A stretch of DNA of 8,444 nt from the NCBI GenBank assembly GCA_002455755.1, contig DKLL01000246.1:7696-16139 (forward strand), written 5' to 3'. The notes under the pieces are model-generated. The model was given only the letters and a program-made list of their open reading frames with translations, searched no databases and was not told the origin of the DNA. Every line of letters starts with the position of its first letter. Position 1 is the first letter of the stretch. Positions 1 through 5,051 of this stretch are shown here, one piece after another. Position numbers and translations under genes: made by a program. The DNA comes from Acinetobacter sp. UBA6641 (GTDB lineage: Bacteria; Pseudomonadota; Gammaproteobacteria; Pseudomonadales; Moraxellaceae).

Positions 1-524
1 ACATGCTGTTTACAGCTTCGATGCATGGCAATCCTGAAATCTATCAAATGAATCTGGATACGCGAGAACTGCAGCGTATGACCAATGACAGTGCCATCGA
101 TACCGAAGCACGTTATGCTCCAGACGGCAAATCTTTTATTTTCACTTCTGACCGCGGTGGTTCACCGCAAATTTATAGCTATAGTTTTGCAAATAGCACC
201 AGTAAACGCCTAACCTTCCGTGGTGCATTTAATGCCCGTGGTACCTTAAGTGCAGATGGTAAAAAAATTGCACTGGTGCATCGTCCAAGTGGCAGCAACT
301 ATAAAGTTGCCATTCAGGACATCAACACCGGTATTACCAACATTCTTACCCCGACCAGTCTGGATGAATCACCAAGTTTCTCGCCAAATGGTCAAATGGT
401 GGTCTATGCAACCCGTGAAGGAAGTCGTGGTTTATTATCGATCATGTCACTGGATGGTCGTTTCCGCATGAATTTACCGAGTGAACAGGGCGAGGTTCGT
501 GAACCGGCCTGGGCACCTAAATAA
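1..524 (+). CDS. tolB: Tol-Pal translocation protein TolB, C-terminal part (5' end outside window)
   Basis: This is the last ~173 residues of TolB, the periplasmic beta-propeller of the Tol-Pal system. TolB binds Pal and helps couple inner-membrane energy from TolQRA to outer-membrane constriction during division. The reading frame is open to the window edge, so the methionine at position 3 is internal and not the start. Visible evidence is a run of WD40-like (PD40) blades with the recurrent pattern 'aspartate-G-K-x-hydrophobic-x-F/Y-x-S/T': YAPDGKSFIFTSDRGG, LSADGKKIALVHR and FSPNGQMVVYATREG. The C-terminus VREPAWAPK is the usual TolB ending. The missing part should hold the signal peptide and the N-terminal TolA-interacting domain. 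pal follows 56 bp downstream on the same strand, the usual order, so the two are probably co-transcribed. Identity is very secure. Confidence 0.96.
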   Translation, partial: MLFTASMHGNPEIYQMNLDTRELQRMTNDSAIDTEARYAPDGKSFIFTSDRGGSPQIYSYSFANSTSKRLTFRGAFNARGTLSADGKKIALVHRPSGSNYKVAIQDINTGITNILTPTSLDESPSFSPNGQMVVYATREGSRGLLSIMSLDGRFRMNLPSEQGEVREPAWAPK

Positions 525-580
525 CAATTTGATCGAATGAATTTTATTAATTTAAAGCAATGATAATCATGGAGATAAAG

Positions 581-1150
581 ATGAAAGCAGTTCAATTATT
601 GGTTCTTCCGGTGCTGGCAACAGCTTTGGTGATGACTGGATGTGCCAGCCGTAAACCTGCAACTGATATTCAGGCAGGGCAAAACCCGAGTGAAGCGACT
701 ACCGTAAGTACTGAAGGCTTAAGTGAAGATGCGGCTTTGAATGCACAAAACCTGGCAGGTGCATCATCTAAAGGTGTGACTGCGGCAAATAAAGCATTTT
801 TAGCCAAGCGCGTGGTTCACTTTGACTATGACAGCAGCGAATTGTCAAACGAAGACTATCAAACCCTTCAGGCACATGCGCAATTCCTTGTCGCCAATGC
901 CAATTCAAAAGTGGCTTTAACAGGTCATACCGATGAACGTGGCACACGTGAATACAATATGGCTTTGGGTGAGCGTCGTGCCAAGGCAGTAGAAAGCTTC
1001 CTGATTACCAACGGCGTTGCTGCAACCCAATTGGAAGCCGTAAGCTATGGTAAGGAAATGCCGATTAATGCAGGTCATGACGAAAATGCATGGAAAGAAA
1101 ACCGCCGTGTAGAAATTAATTACGAAGCAGTTCCACCATTACTCAAATAA
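581..1150 (+). CDS. pal: Peptidoglycan-associated lipoprotein Pal
   Basis: Pal is an outer-membrane lipoprotein that binds the diaminopimelate side chain of peptidoglycan and TolB, anchoring the envelope layers. With the ATG at 581 the protein has 189 residues. It begins with a lipoprotein signal (residues 1-20, basic then hydrophobic) ending in M-T-G-Cys21, the lipidated cysteine. A low-complexity linker covers about residues 22-72. The OmpA-like domain (about 77-182) contains FDYDSSEL, the peptidoglycan-binding core GHTDERGTREYN (115-126), GERRA, and the closing NRRVEI. I chose 581 because GGAG lies 6 nt upstream and the signal peptide then starts correctly with MKAVQ. The in-frame ATG at 560 would add seven residues (MIIMEIK) and has no good ribosome site. 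No cpoB/ybgF follows, unlike the enterobacterial order. The gene ends just before a strong hairpin. Confidence 0.97.
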   Translation: MKAVQLLVLPVLATALVMTGCASRKPATDIQAGQNPSEATTVSTEGLSEDAALNAQNLAGASSKGVTAANKAFLAKRVVHFDYDSSELSNEDYQTLQAHAQFLVANANSKVALTGHTDERGTREYNMALGERRAKAVESFLITNGVAATQLEAVSYGKEMPINAGHDENAWKENRRVEINYEAVPPLLK

Positions 1151-1160
1151 TGGTTCTGAT

Positions 1161-1189
1161 AAAAAAGCGCTCGAGTTGAGCCCTTTTTT
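1161..1189. terminator. Bidirectional intrinsic terminator between pal and the convergent small gene
   Basis: A run of six A, then G-C-GCTC, a 5-nt loop (1173-1177), GAGC-C-C and six T. The stem is GCTC/GAGC, one C-C mismatch, one G-C pair and an A6/T6 extension. Because the arms are flanked by A-tract and T-tract, the hairpin is followed by a U-tract when transcribed in either direction. It therefore suits the 3' ends of both pal (plus) and the minus-strand gene ending at 1207. Confidence 0.85.
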
Positions 1190-1206
1190 ATATCTTACCA
1201 AGAACC

Positions 1207-1401
1207 TTAAACCTTTTCAGATTCATTCGATTCTTGTTTCGGATGTTGCATGGATTCAATCAGATCGTGCTTGTTGAATTCTTTATATTCCGCTTTGGCT
1301 TCATAGCCTTTCCAAGCTTCTTTCACTTTTTCAGCAGAAATATCATCTAAATTCATAGCTTCATTTGGCGTTGGAGTCGCATCAAACTTTTGCGTTGTCA
1401 T
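1207..1401 (-). CDS. Small acidic protein of unknown function (Acinetobacter-type)
   Basis: This encodes a 64-residue soluble protein with no signal peptide, membrane segment or cysteine. It is rich in Glu, Lys and Ala. The N-terminal third looks disordered (TQKFDATPTPNE), the middle (AEKVKEAWKGYEAKAEYKEF) is probably a helix, and the C-terminal tail is polar. I recognise the general type as a small conserved hypothetical of Acinetobacter, possibly the one named NF038105 family in NCBI, but I cannot confirm that here. No function is known to me. The start at 1401 is favoured over the upstream in-frame start at 1458. AGGAG sits 7 nt before it, and the 19 extra residues (MENAMLRFIGYGKRDRSTV) are translated promoter and leader sequence. 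It has its own promoter-like sequence, converges with pal, and is divergent from fbp. Confidence 0.75.
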   Translation of the reverse strand: MTTQKFDATPTPNEAMNLDDISAEKVKEAWKGYEAKAEYKEFNKHDLIESMQHPKQESNESEKV

Positions 1402-1441
1402 AACTGTGCTCCTATCACGTTTTCCATAACCTATAAACCTC

Positions 1442-1469
1442 AACATAGCATTTTCCACAGAACTTACAA
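1442..1469 (-). promoter_or_regulatory. Candidate sigma-70 promoter for the small minus-strand gene
   Basis: Read on the minus strand, TTGTAA (1464-1469) is followed after 16 nt by TATGTT (1442-1447), with an extended -10 TG one base before it. Transcription would start about 30-35 nt upstream of the ATG at 1401, leaving a short leader that contains the AGGAG site. It rests on pattern matching only. Confidence 0.45.
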
Positions 1470-1500
1470 GAGTAAAATCGCGACAAATAGTCGAGTTTAA

Positions 1501-1530
1501 TTGTTCTTTTACTGCATTCTCATCTAAAAT
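1501..1530 (+). promoter_or_regulatory. Candidate sigma-70 promoter for fbp
   Basis: TTGTTC (1501-1506), an 18-nt spacer and TAAAAT (1525-1530) lie in the 186-bp region between the divergent small gene and fbp. This would give a leader of about 50 nt before the ATG at 1588. The leader holds a weak A/T-rich inverted repeat (TGATAA, GTTT, TTATCA; 1548-1563). The match is moderate, so confidence is low. Confidence 0.35.
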
Positions 1531-1587
1531 AGTTGCCCATATTCTTTTGATAAGTTTTTATCATTTTCTAATTGGAGTTTTCCTGTC

Positions 1588-2562
1588 ATGTCATACCTCA
1601 CCCTTTCCCAATATTTACAACAACAAAACGGGAATCTGACACCTGAGCTAGCTCAAGTTATTGAAACAATTGGTAATACATGTAAAGACATCGATCAATT
1701 ATTGCAGAAAGGTGCGTTAGCTGGTGTTTTGGGTAGCGCACAACACGAAAACGTTCAAGGTGAAGAACAAAAGAAACTGGACGTTATTTCAAATGATTAT
1801 TTAATTGATGCGCTAAAAGTTCACCCTCATGTCGGCGGTTTGGCATCAGAAGAACTGGATGATTTCACTCCTGCCCAAGAAAATGGTGAATTCCTTGTTC
1901 TGTTTGACCCTCTTGATGGTTCAAGCAATATCGACATCAATATGTGTGTCGGTACAATTTTCTCTATTTTGCCTGCAAAAAATGCAGTGACCAAAGCTGA
2001 GGACTTCATGCAAGCTGGCATCAACCAGGCCGCTGCAGGTTATGTTCTCTATGGCCCATCAACCATGATGGCGCTGACTGTTGGTGCAGGTGTTGTATTC
2101 TTTACTTTTGACCCAGAATCTAAAGAATTTTTACTGACTTCTGAAAATATTCAGGTTGCAGCAGATACCAAAGAATATGCAATCAATGCATCTAACCAGC
2201 GTCACTGGGAAGCACCGGTAAAACGTTATGTCGATGAATTGCTTGCAGGGAAAACTGGGCCGCGTGAAAAAGACTTTAACATGCGTTGGGTCGCTTGTAT
2301 GGTGGGTGATATCCACCGTATTCTTTGTCGTAGCGGTATTTTTATGTATCCATATGACACTAAAGATCCGAAAAAAGCTGGTCGCTTACGTTTAATGTAC
2401 GAAGCAAACCCGATGAGTATGCTTATGGAACAGGCAGGTGGGGCATCTACCACTGGTCGTGTACGTATTCTCGAGATTCAACCTACCGAACTTCATCAAC
2501 GTGTACCTGTGGTGATTGGTTCAAAAAATGAAGTTGATCTTGTAACTCACTATCATAATTAA
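1588..2562 (+). CDS. fbp: Class I fructose-1,6-bisphosphatase
   Basis: The enzyme hydrolyses fructose 1,6-bisphosphate to fructose 6-phosphate plus phosphate. This is the committed step of gluconeogenesis, needed in an organism that grows mainly on organic acids and amino acids. It is cytoplasmic and needs Mg2+. The protein has 324 residues, the usual class I length. Visible hallmarks are the metal-binding SEE (88-89), [11 protein letters not shown] (106-116) with Asp107 and Asp110, the substrate-binding [14 protein letters not shown] (231-244), and the family signature [11 protein letters not shown] (265-275) with the catalytic metal ligand Glu272. GGAG at 1574-1577 lies 10 nt before the ATG, slightly far but the only good site; the N-terminus [10 protein letters not shown] fits the family. 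The next gene starts 54 bp downstream with no recognisable terminator between, so read-through into the methyltransferase is likely. Confidence 0.97.
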   Translation: MSYLTLSQYLQQQNGNLTPELAQVIETIGNTCKDIDQLLQKGALAGVLGSAQHENVQGEEQKKLDVISNDYLIDALKVHPHVGGLASEELDDFTPAQENGEFLVLFDPLDGSSNIDINMCVGTIFSILPAKNAVTKAEDFMQAGINQAAAGYVLYGPSTMMALTVGAGVVFFTFDPESKEFLLTSENIQVAADTKEYAINASNQRHWEAPVKRYVDELLAGKTGPREKDFNMRWVACMVGDIHRILCRSGIFMYPYDTKDPKKAGRLRLMYEANPMSMLMEQAGGASTTGRVRILEIQPTELHQRVPVVIGSKNEVDLVTHYHN

Positions 2563-2572
2563 TTTTTTATAG

Positions 2573-2601
2573 CGGAAGTAAGTCCTGATGACTTGCTTCC
2601 G
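2573..2601 (+). other. 12-bp RNA hairpin without U-tract in the fbp-methyltransferase junction
   Basis: Left arm 2573-2584 (CGGAAGTAAGTC), loop 2585-2589 and right arm 2590-2601 (GACTTGCTTCCG) pair along the whole length with a single G-U wobble. The hairpin ends 15 nt before the ATG at 2617. It is followed by TGGATCTC rather than a U-tract, so it is not a standard intrinsic terminator in either direction. It could stabilise the 3' end of fbp mRNA, modulate translation of the next gene, or act as a processing site. Confidence 0.6.
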
Positions 2602-2616
2602 TGGATCTCATCTCCC

Positions 2617-3393
2617 ATGCCTACTATTTTTCTAGAATCAAAAGATAATCCTAAAATTAAGCACTTGCGTGGCTTAATCGAGCAAAATTCATATCGTAAG
2701 AAACAAGGTCAAACCGTACTGGAAGGTACCCATTTATGTCTGGCCTGGTTGGCAGAAGATAGAAAAATCAAATCTATTTTTACCACCGAACAGGCTTTAA
2801 ACCATCCTGATTTTGATCAGATTGCTGAACAATATCAGGGCGCAATCTTTGTCATTAGTGAATCCTTGTACAAGGATTTAAGCACCTTGGGTACCACACT
2901 TGCCTGTCTTGCCATTGTCGATTTACCCACTTCGCGCCACGCCCTGGATTTCACGGCAGATACCCTGATTCTGGAAAATATTCAAGATCCGGGCAATGTC
3001 GGTACATTACTTCGCTCTGCAGCAGCAGCTGGCATTCAACAAATCGTGTGTACCAAAGGTTCAGCTTCGCTTTGGTCACCGCGGGTACTTCGTGCAGGAA
3101 TGGGGGCTCATTTTTCACTACGTACTTATGAAAATATTGCGCTGGAAGATATTTTGGATCAATTCAAGATTCCTGTATATGTAACCAGTTCACATGAATC
3201 CGAAAGCTTATATTCCAAGAATCTAACCCAATCTTGTGTCTGGATTTTAGGCAATGAAGGTCAAGGTGTATCGGATTATGCACTTGCTCATGCACAAGCA
3301 GTTTCCATCCCTCAACCGGGTGGACAAGAGTCTCTAAATGTTGCTATTGCAGGCTCTGTATGTTTCTTTGAAATGGTACGCCAACGTTTATAA
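2617..3393 (+). CDS. TrmH/SpoU-family RNA 2'-O-ribose methyltransferase
   Basis: This is a SPOUT-fold enzyme predicted to transfer a methyl group from S-adenosylmethionine to a ribose 2'-OH in rRNA or tRNA. The 258-residue protein has an N-terminal substrate-recognition domain (about 1-105; starts with IFLESKDNPKIKHLRGL and contains VLEGTHL) of the L30e-like type seen in RlmB/TsnR relatives. The catalytic domain shows all three family motifs: motif 1 NIQDPGNVGTLLRSAAAAG (121-139), motif 2 LGNEGQGV (211-218) and motif 3 IPQPGGQESLNVAIAGSV (231-248). Together these build the trefoil-knot SAM site. The motifs do not fix the target nucleotide, so I give no symbol. The ATG at 2617 is preferred over an in-frame TTG at 2593, which lies inside the hairpin. 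The Shine-Dalgarno match is weak (GGA 11 nt upstream), suggesting modest or coupled translation. Probably co-transcribed with fbp. Confidence 0.9.
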   Translation: MPTIFLESKDNPKIKHLRGLIEQNSYRKKQGQTVLEGTHLCLAWLAEDRKIKSIFTTEQALNHPDFDQIAEQYQGAIFVISESLYKDLSTLGTTLACLAIVDLPTSRHALDFTADTLILENIQDPGNVGTLLRSAAAAGIQQIVCTKGSASLWSPRVLRAGMGAHFSLRTYENIALEDILDQFKIPVYVTSSHESESLYSKNLTQSCVWILGNEGQGVSDYALAHAQAVSIPQPGGQESLNVAIAGSVCFFEMVRQRL

Positions 3394-3484
3394 ATCTGAT
3401 CTTTCGTTACTTTATTTTAAGCATCCCTCATCCATGTTTAAAAATAGATTACACTAGAAAAATAATAATTTTTTTGTCAACCAA

Positions 3485-3531
3485 ACCATTATTTCCAACG
3501 TTATAGAGATTATGAATATGGAAATAATGGT
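3485..3531 (+). repeat. Perfect 13-bp inverted repeat upstream of the sigma-factor gene
   Basis: ACCATTATTTCCA (3485-3497) is exactly mirrored by TGGAAATAATGGT (3519-3531), with 21 nt between. The right arm ends 9 nt before the sigma ATG and overlaps its likely ribosome site (GGTGGG, 3529-3534). In RNA it would fold into a 13-bp stem with a 21-nt loop that hides the ribosome site. In DNA the half-sites are about 34 bp apart centre to centre, close to three helical turns, as expected for a dimeric or looping regulator. Which of the two applies cannot be told from sequence. Confidence 0.75.
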
Positions 3532-3544
3532 GGGTATCCAATGA
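3512..3544 (+). CDS. Candidate leader mini-ORF translationally coupled to the sigma gene
   Basis: A 10-codon frame (MNMEIMVGIQ) has three in-frame ATGs (3512, 3518, 3527). Its TGA stop (3542-3544) overlaps the sigma ATG (3541-3543) as ATGA, the classical re-initiation overlap. It runs through the right arm of the inverted repeat, so ribosomes on it would open the hairpin that masks the sigma ribosome site. AGAG at 3505-3508 is a weak, close Shine-Dalgarno. A short frame like this can arise by chance, and only its position and exact overlap argue for it. Confidence 0.3.
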   Translation: MNMEIMVGIQ

Positions 3545-4176
3545 CAGGATTTTCCATCTCTATGGATTCAGCACCGAAGTCGTCTCAGTCGGAAAATTTG
3601 AGTACTCTCAAGAGTACGGCTGAACAACGCCTGAAGATTTTTATGCAGGATGTGACTGGACGTGCTTTAGTGATGATGGAAAGCGCAACTCAAGGTCAAC
3701 AAGGCATTGCGATGGATCTCGTGCAGGAAGCTTTTATTTCCTTGCATAAGGCATATGCAGATAAGTCGACTGATGAGTGGTACCCCCTGTTTTACACCAT
3801 TTTGAACCATAAGCTACAAGACTGGCGTAGAAAAGAAGTCCGCCGAGCACAACCTTTTTCCTTTTTTAAAAAGGTCAGCTTAGATGATGACGATATCGAA
3901 CTGAATGATATTGTTGATGAAAGTACACCTAGTCCCTTCGATTTTCTTGATCAAGCCGTGACTGCCGAAGAAATACAAGAAGCCATCGCTAAGCTTCCTG
4001 TTCGCCAGCAACAAGCTTTCATGCTACGTGCTTGGGAAGGTTTTGATACACACACCACTGCACAAATCATGGAGTGCAGCGAAGGTAGTGTAAAAACCCA
4101 TTATCACCGTGCTATTCAAGGCCTCCGAGCGTCTTTAGCACATTTGAATCCATATCGTGGAGGGTCATCCGAATGA
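3541..4176 (+). CDS. RNA polymerase sigma factor, ECF-like (sigma-70 family)
   Basis: This is an alternative sigma factor of 211 residues with only the sigma-2 and sigma-4 regions, as in ECF sigmas. Region 2 spans about 28-102 and includes DLVQEAFISLHKAY and the promoter-melting/-10 segment EWYPLFYTILNHKLQDWRRK (79-98). A linker with an acidic run (DDDD, 115-118) follows. Region 4 (about 142-198) begins EEIQEAIAKLPVRQQQAF and has a helix-turn-helix ECSEGSVKTHYHRAIQGLR that would read the -35 element. The RQQQAF-LRAWEG and CSEGSVKTHYHRA blocks resemble the sigma factors paired with DUF3619/DUF3106 genes in other proteobacteria. The ATG at 3541 has GGTGGG 6 nt upstream; a second in-frame ATG at 3562 is possible. 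The next gene overlaps by ATGA, a sign of translational coupling with a partner. The regulon is unknown. The inverted repeat just upstream suggests post-transcriptional or operator control. Confidence 0.88.
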   Translation: MTGFSISMDSAPKSSQSENLSTLKSTAEQRLKIFMQDVTGRALVMMESATQGQQGIAMDLVQEAFISLHKAYADKSTDEWYPLFYTILNHKLQDWRRKEVRRAQPFSFFKKVSLDDDDIELNDIVDESTPSPFDFLDQAVTAEEIQEAIAKLPVRQQQAFMLRAWEGFDTHTTAQIMECSEGSVKTHYHRAIQGLRASLAHLNPYRGGSSE

Positions 4177-4493
4177 AACAAGATGATTTCTTAAAAAAAG
4201 TTACTTCCAAACTCGATGGACTCGCACAACATCACAAAGCCAAACCTGTGGTGATGAATCATGTCATTGAAGAAATTCAAGCACGAGAAACATCACGTTA
4301 TGGACTTTGGAAAATGTCAGGTTTTGCGCTTGCCGCAGCAATTGCAGGTTTCGTGGTACTGCCAAATTCCATTGAAATGTCAACAAAACCTCAAACTCAA
4401 GTTGTGGTGACTCCAAAACTATCCCCTCAAATGGTTGAAGATTTGGAAATGTTAATGGTTTTAGGTGAGGATAAGGTTCCACATGGCAGCTAG
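4173..4493 (+). CDS. Single-pass membrane protein, probable anti-sigma factor (DUF3619-like)
   Basis: The protein has 106 residues: a basic and polar N-terminal part (1-47, predicted cytoplasmic helix, MKQDDFLKKVTSKLDGLAQH), one transmembrane segment (about 48-65, MSGFALAAAIAGFVVLP) and a 40-residue periplasmic tail ending in LSPQMVEDLEMLMVLGED. It contains no cysteine, so it is not a zinc-binding (ZAS) anti-sigma. It begins inside the sigma stop codon (ATGA, 4173-4176) and overlaps the next gene by 11 bp. Size, topology and position between a sigma gene and a DUF3106-like gene match the DUF3619 arrangement I know from other proteobacteria, which leads me to infer an anti-sigma that tethers the sigma to the membrane. 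No binding motif proves this. It could instead be a positive co-factor or a membrane anchor for the exported partner. Confidence 0.7.
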   Translation: MKQDDFLKKVTSKLDGLAQHHKAKPVVMNHVIEEIQARETSRYGLWKMSGFALAAAIAGFVVLPNSIEMSTKPQTQVVVTPKLSPQMVEDLEMLMVLGEDKVPHGS

Positions 4494-4890
4494 AAAATTA
4501 GCATTTGCTTTTTGTGCACTCGGATTTTTACAAACCAGTTTTGCTGGTTTTGAACGTTTTTGGATTTTTTCCAAAGATGCTGACACACAAGTGGCAGAAA
4601 CCTGGGAAACATTATCTGATAGTGAACAGCGCGCGCTTATTCAACGCTACCAGTCACTCAAAGAATTACCTGAAGCCCAAGGCACAAGCTTACAGCAACG
4701 TATGGATTGGTTTACTCAGCTTCCCGAGCAAGAAAAACAAAAAATGCGTGAAACCTGGCAAAAAATGAGTAGTCAGGAACGTAAAGAGTTGGGGAGCCGT
4801 ATGCAAAAGGCGACACCTGAAGAGCGTCCACTTATTCGCGCAGAATATATCAGTAAATATTTACCCCCCAGACAAGTAGTCACTAACTAA
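4483..4890 (+). CDS. Exported helical DUF3106-like protein
   Basis: The 135-residue protein has a Sec signal peptide (MAARKLAFAFCALGFLQTSFA, cut after about residue 21), so the mature part is periplasmic. It is almost wholly helical and charged. It contains a repeated unit of about 16 residues with the pattern W-x-x-(L/M)-(S/P)-x-x-E-(Q/R): WETLSDSEQRALIQRY (41-56), WFTQLPEQEKQKMRET (76-91), WQKMSSQERKELGSRM (92-107) and a degenerate copy at 108-123. This layout resembles DUF3106 and, loosely, periplasmic helical sensors such as CpxP/Spy or CnrX. The ATG at 4483 has AAGG 6 nt upstream and gives a proper signal peptide; the upstream GTG at 4465 would place charged residues ahead of it. It is the last gene of the sigma operon, followed directly by a terminator. 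I infer a role in signal input to, or output from, the sigma/anti-sigma pair. Confidence 0.8.
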   Translation: MAARKLAFAFCALGFLQTSFAGFERFWIFSKDADTQVAETWETLSDSEQRALIQRYQSLKELPEAQGTSLQQRMDWFTQLPEQEKQKMRETWQKMSSQERKELGSRMQKATPEERPLIRAEYISKYLPPRQVVTN

Positions 4891-4896
4891 ACAAAC

Positions 4897-4929
4897 AATG
4901 GTTGTCAAAAGATAGCCATTATTTTTATC
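4897..4929 (+). terminator. Intrinsic terminator of the sigma-factor operon
   Basis: AATGGTTGTC (4897-4906), an AAAA loop and GATAGCCATT (4911-4920) form a 10-bp stem including two G-U wobbles. A T-rich tract (ATTTTTAT) follows directly. It starts 6 nt after the stop codon of the exported helical protein. The stretch 4930-5015 after it is A/T-rich and holds nothing I can identify. Confidence 0.8.
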
Positions 4930-5015
4930 TTATTTTTTAGTTTAGTTATTTCCTCAAGCAGTTCTATTTTATTTCAACATTTTTACTCGCTATTTATTTC
5001 AGAATCCAGATAAAT

Positions 5016-5044
5016 AAAAATGCCTCATTAATGAGGCATTTTTT
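5016..5044. terminator. Strong bidirectional terminator downstream of the rhombotarget operon
   Basis: A perfect palindrome, A5-TGCCTCA (5016-5027), TTAA loop, TGAGGCA-T-tract (5032-5044). On the minus strand it lies 7 nt past the stop codon of the 804-residue protein and is followed by a run of T, so it should end that operon. By symmetry it is also a back-up terminator for plus-strand transcripts from the sigma operon. Confidence 0.9.
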
Positions 5045-5051
5045 GGATCAG

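Noticed and set aside
1402..1458. Upstream in-frame start of the small minus-strand gene
   Set aside because: The extra 19 residues overlap the putative promoter and ribosome site, while the ATG at 1401 has AGGAG at ideal spacing.
1548..1563. Inverted repeat TGATAA-GTTT-TTATCA in the fbp leader as an operator
   Set aside because: Only 6 bp and purely A/T-rich apart from one pair; such repeats are common by chance in this base composition.
2573..2601. Hairpin as an intrinsic terminator of fbp
   Set aside because: No T-rich tract follows on either strand; the T-run (2563-2568) lies before the hairpin on the plus strand. Kept as a structured element only.
2593..2616. TTG at 2593 as the methyltransferase start (adds MLPWISSP)
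   Set aside because: The codon lies inside the hairpin arm, has no suitably spaced ribosome site, and homologous enzymes begin near the motif that follows the ATG at 2617.
3394..3484. Promoter for the sigma operon in the A/T-rich gap
   Set aside because: TTGTCA at 3474-3479 is a fair -35, but the only plausible -10 (TTATAG, 3501-3506) is 21 nt away, too far. No convincing alternative was found.
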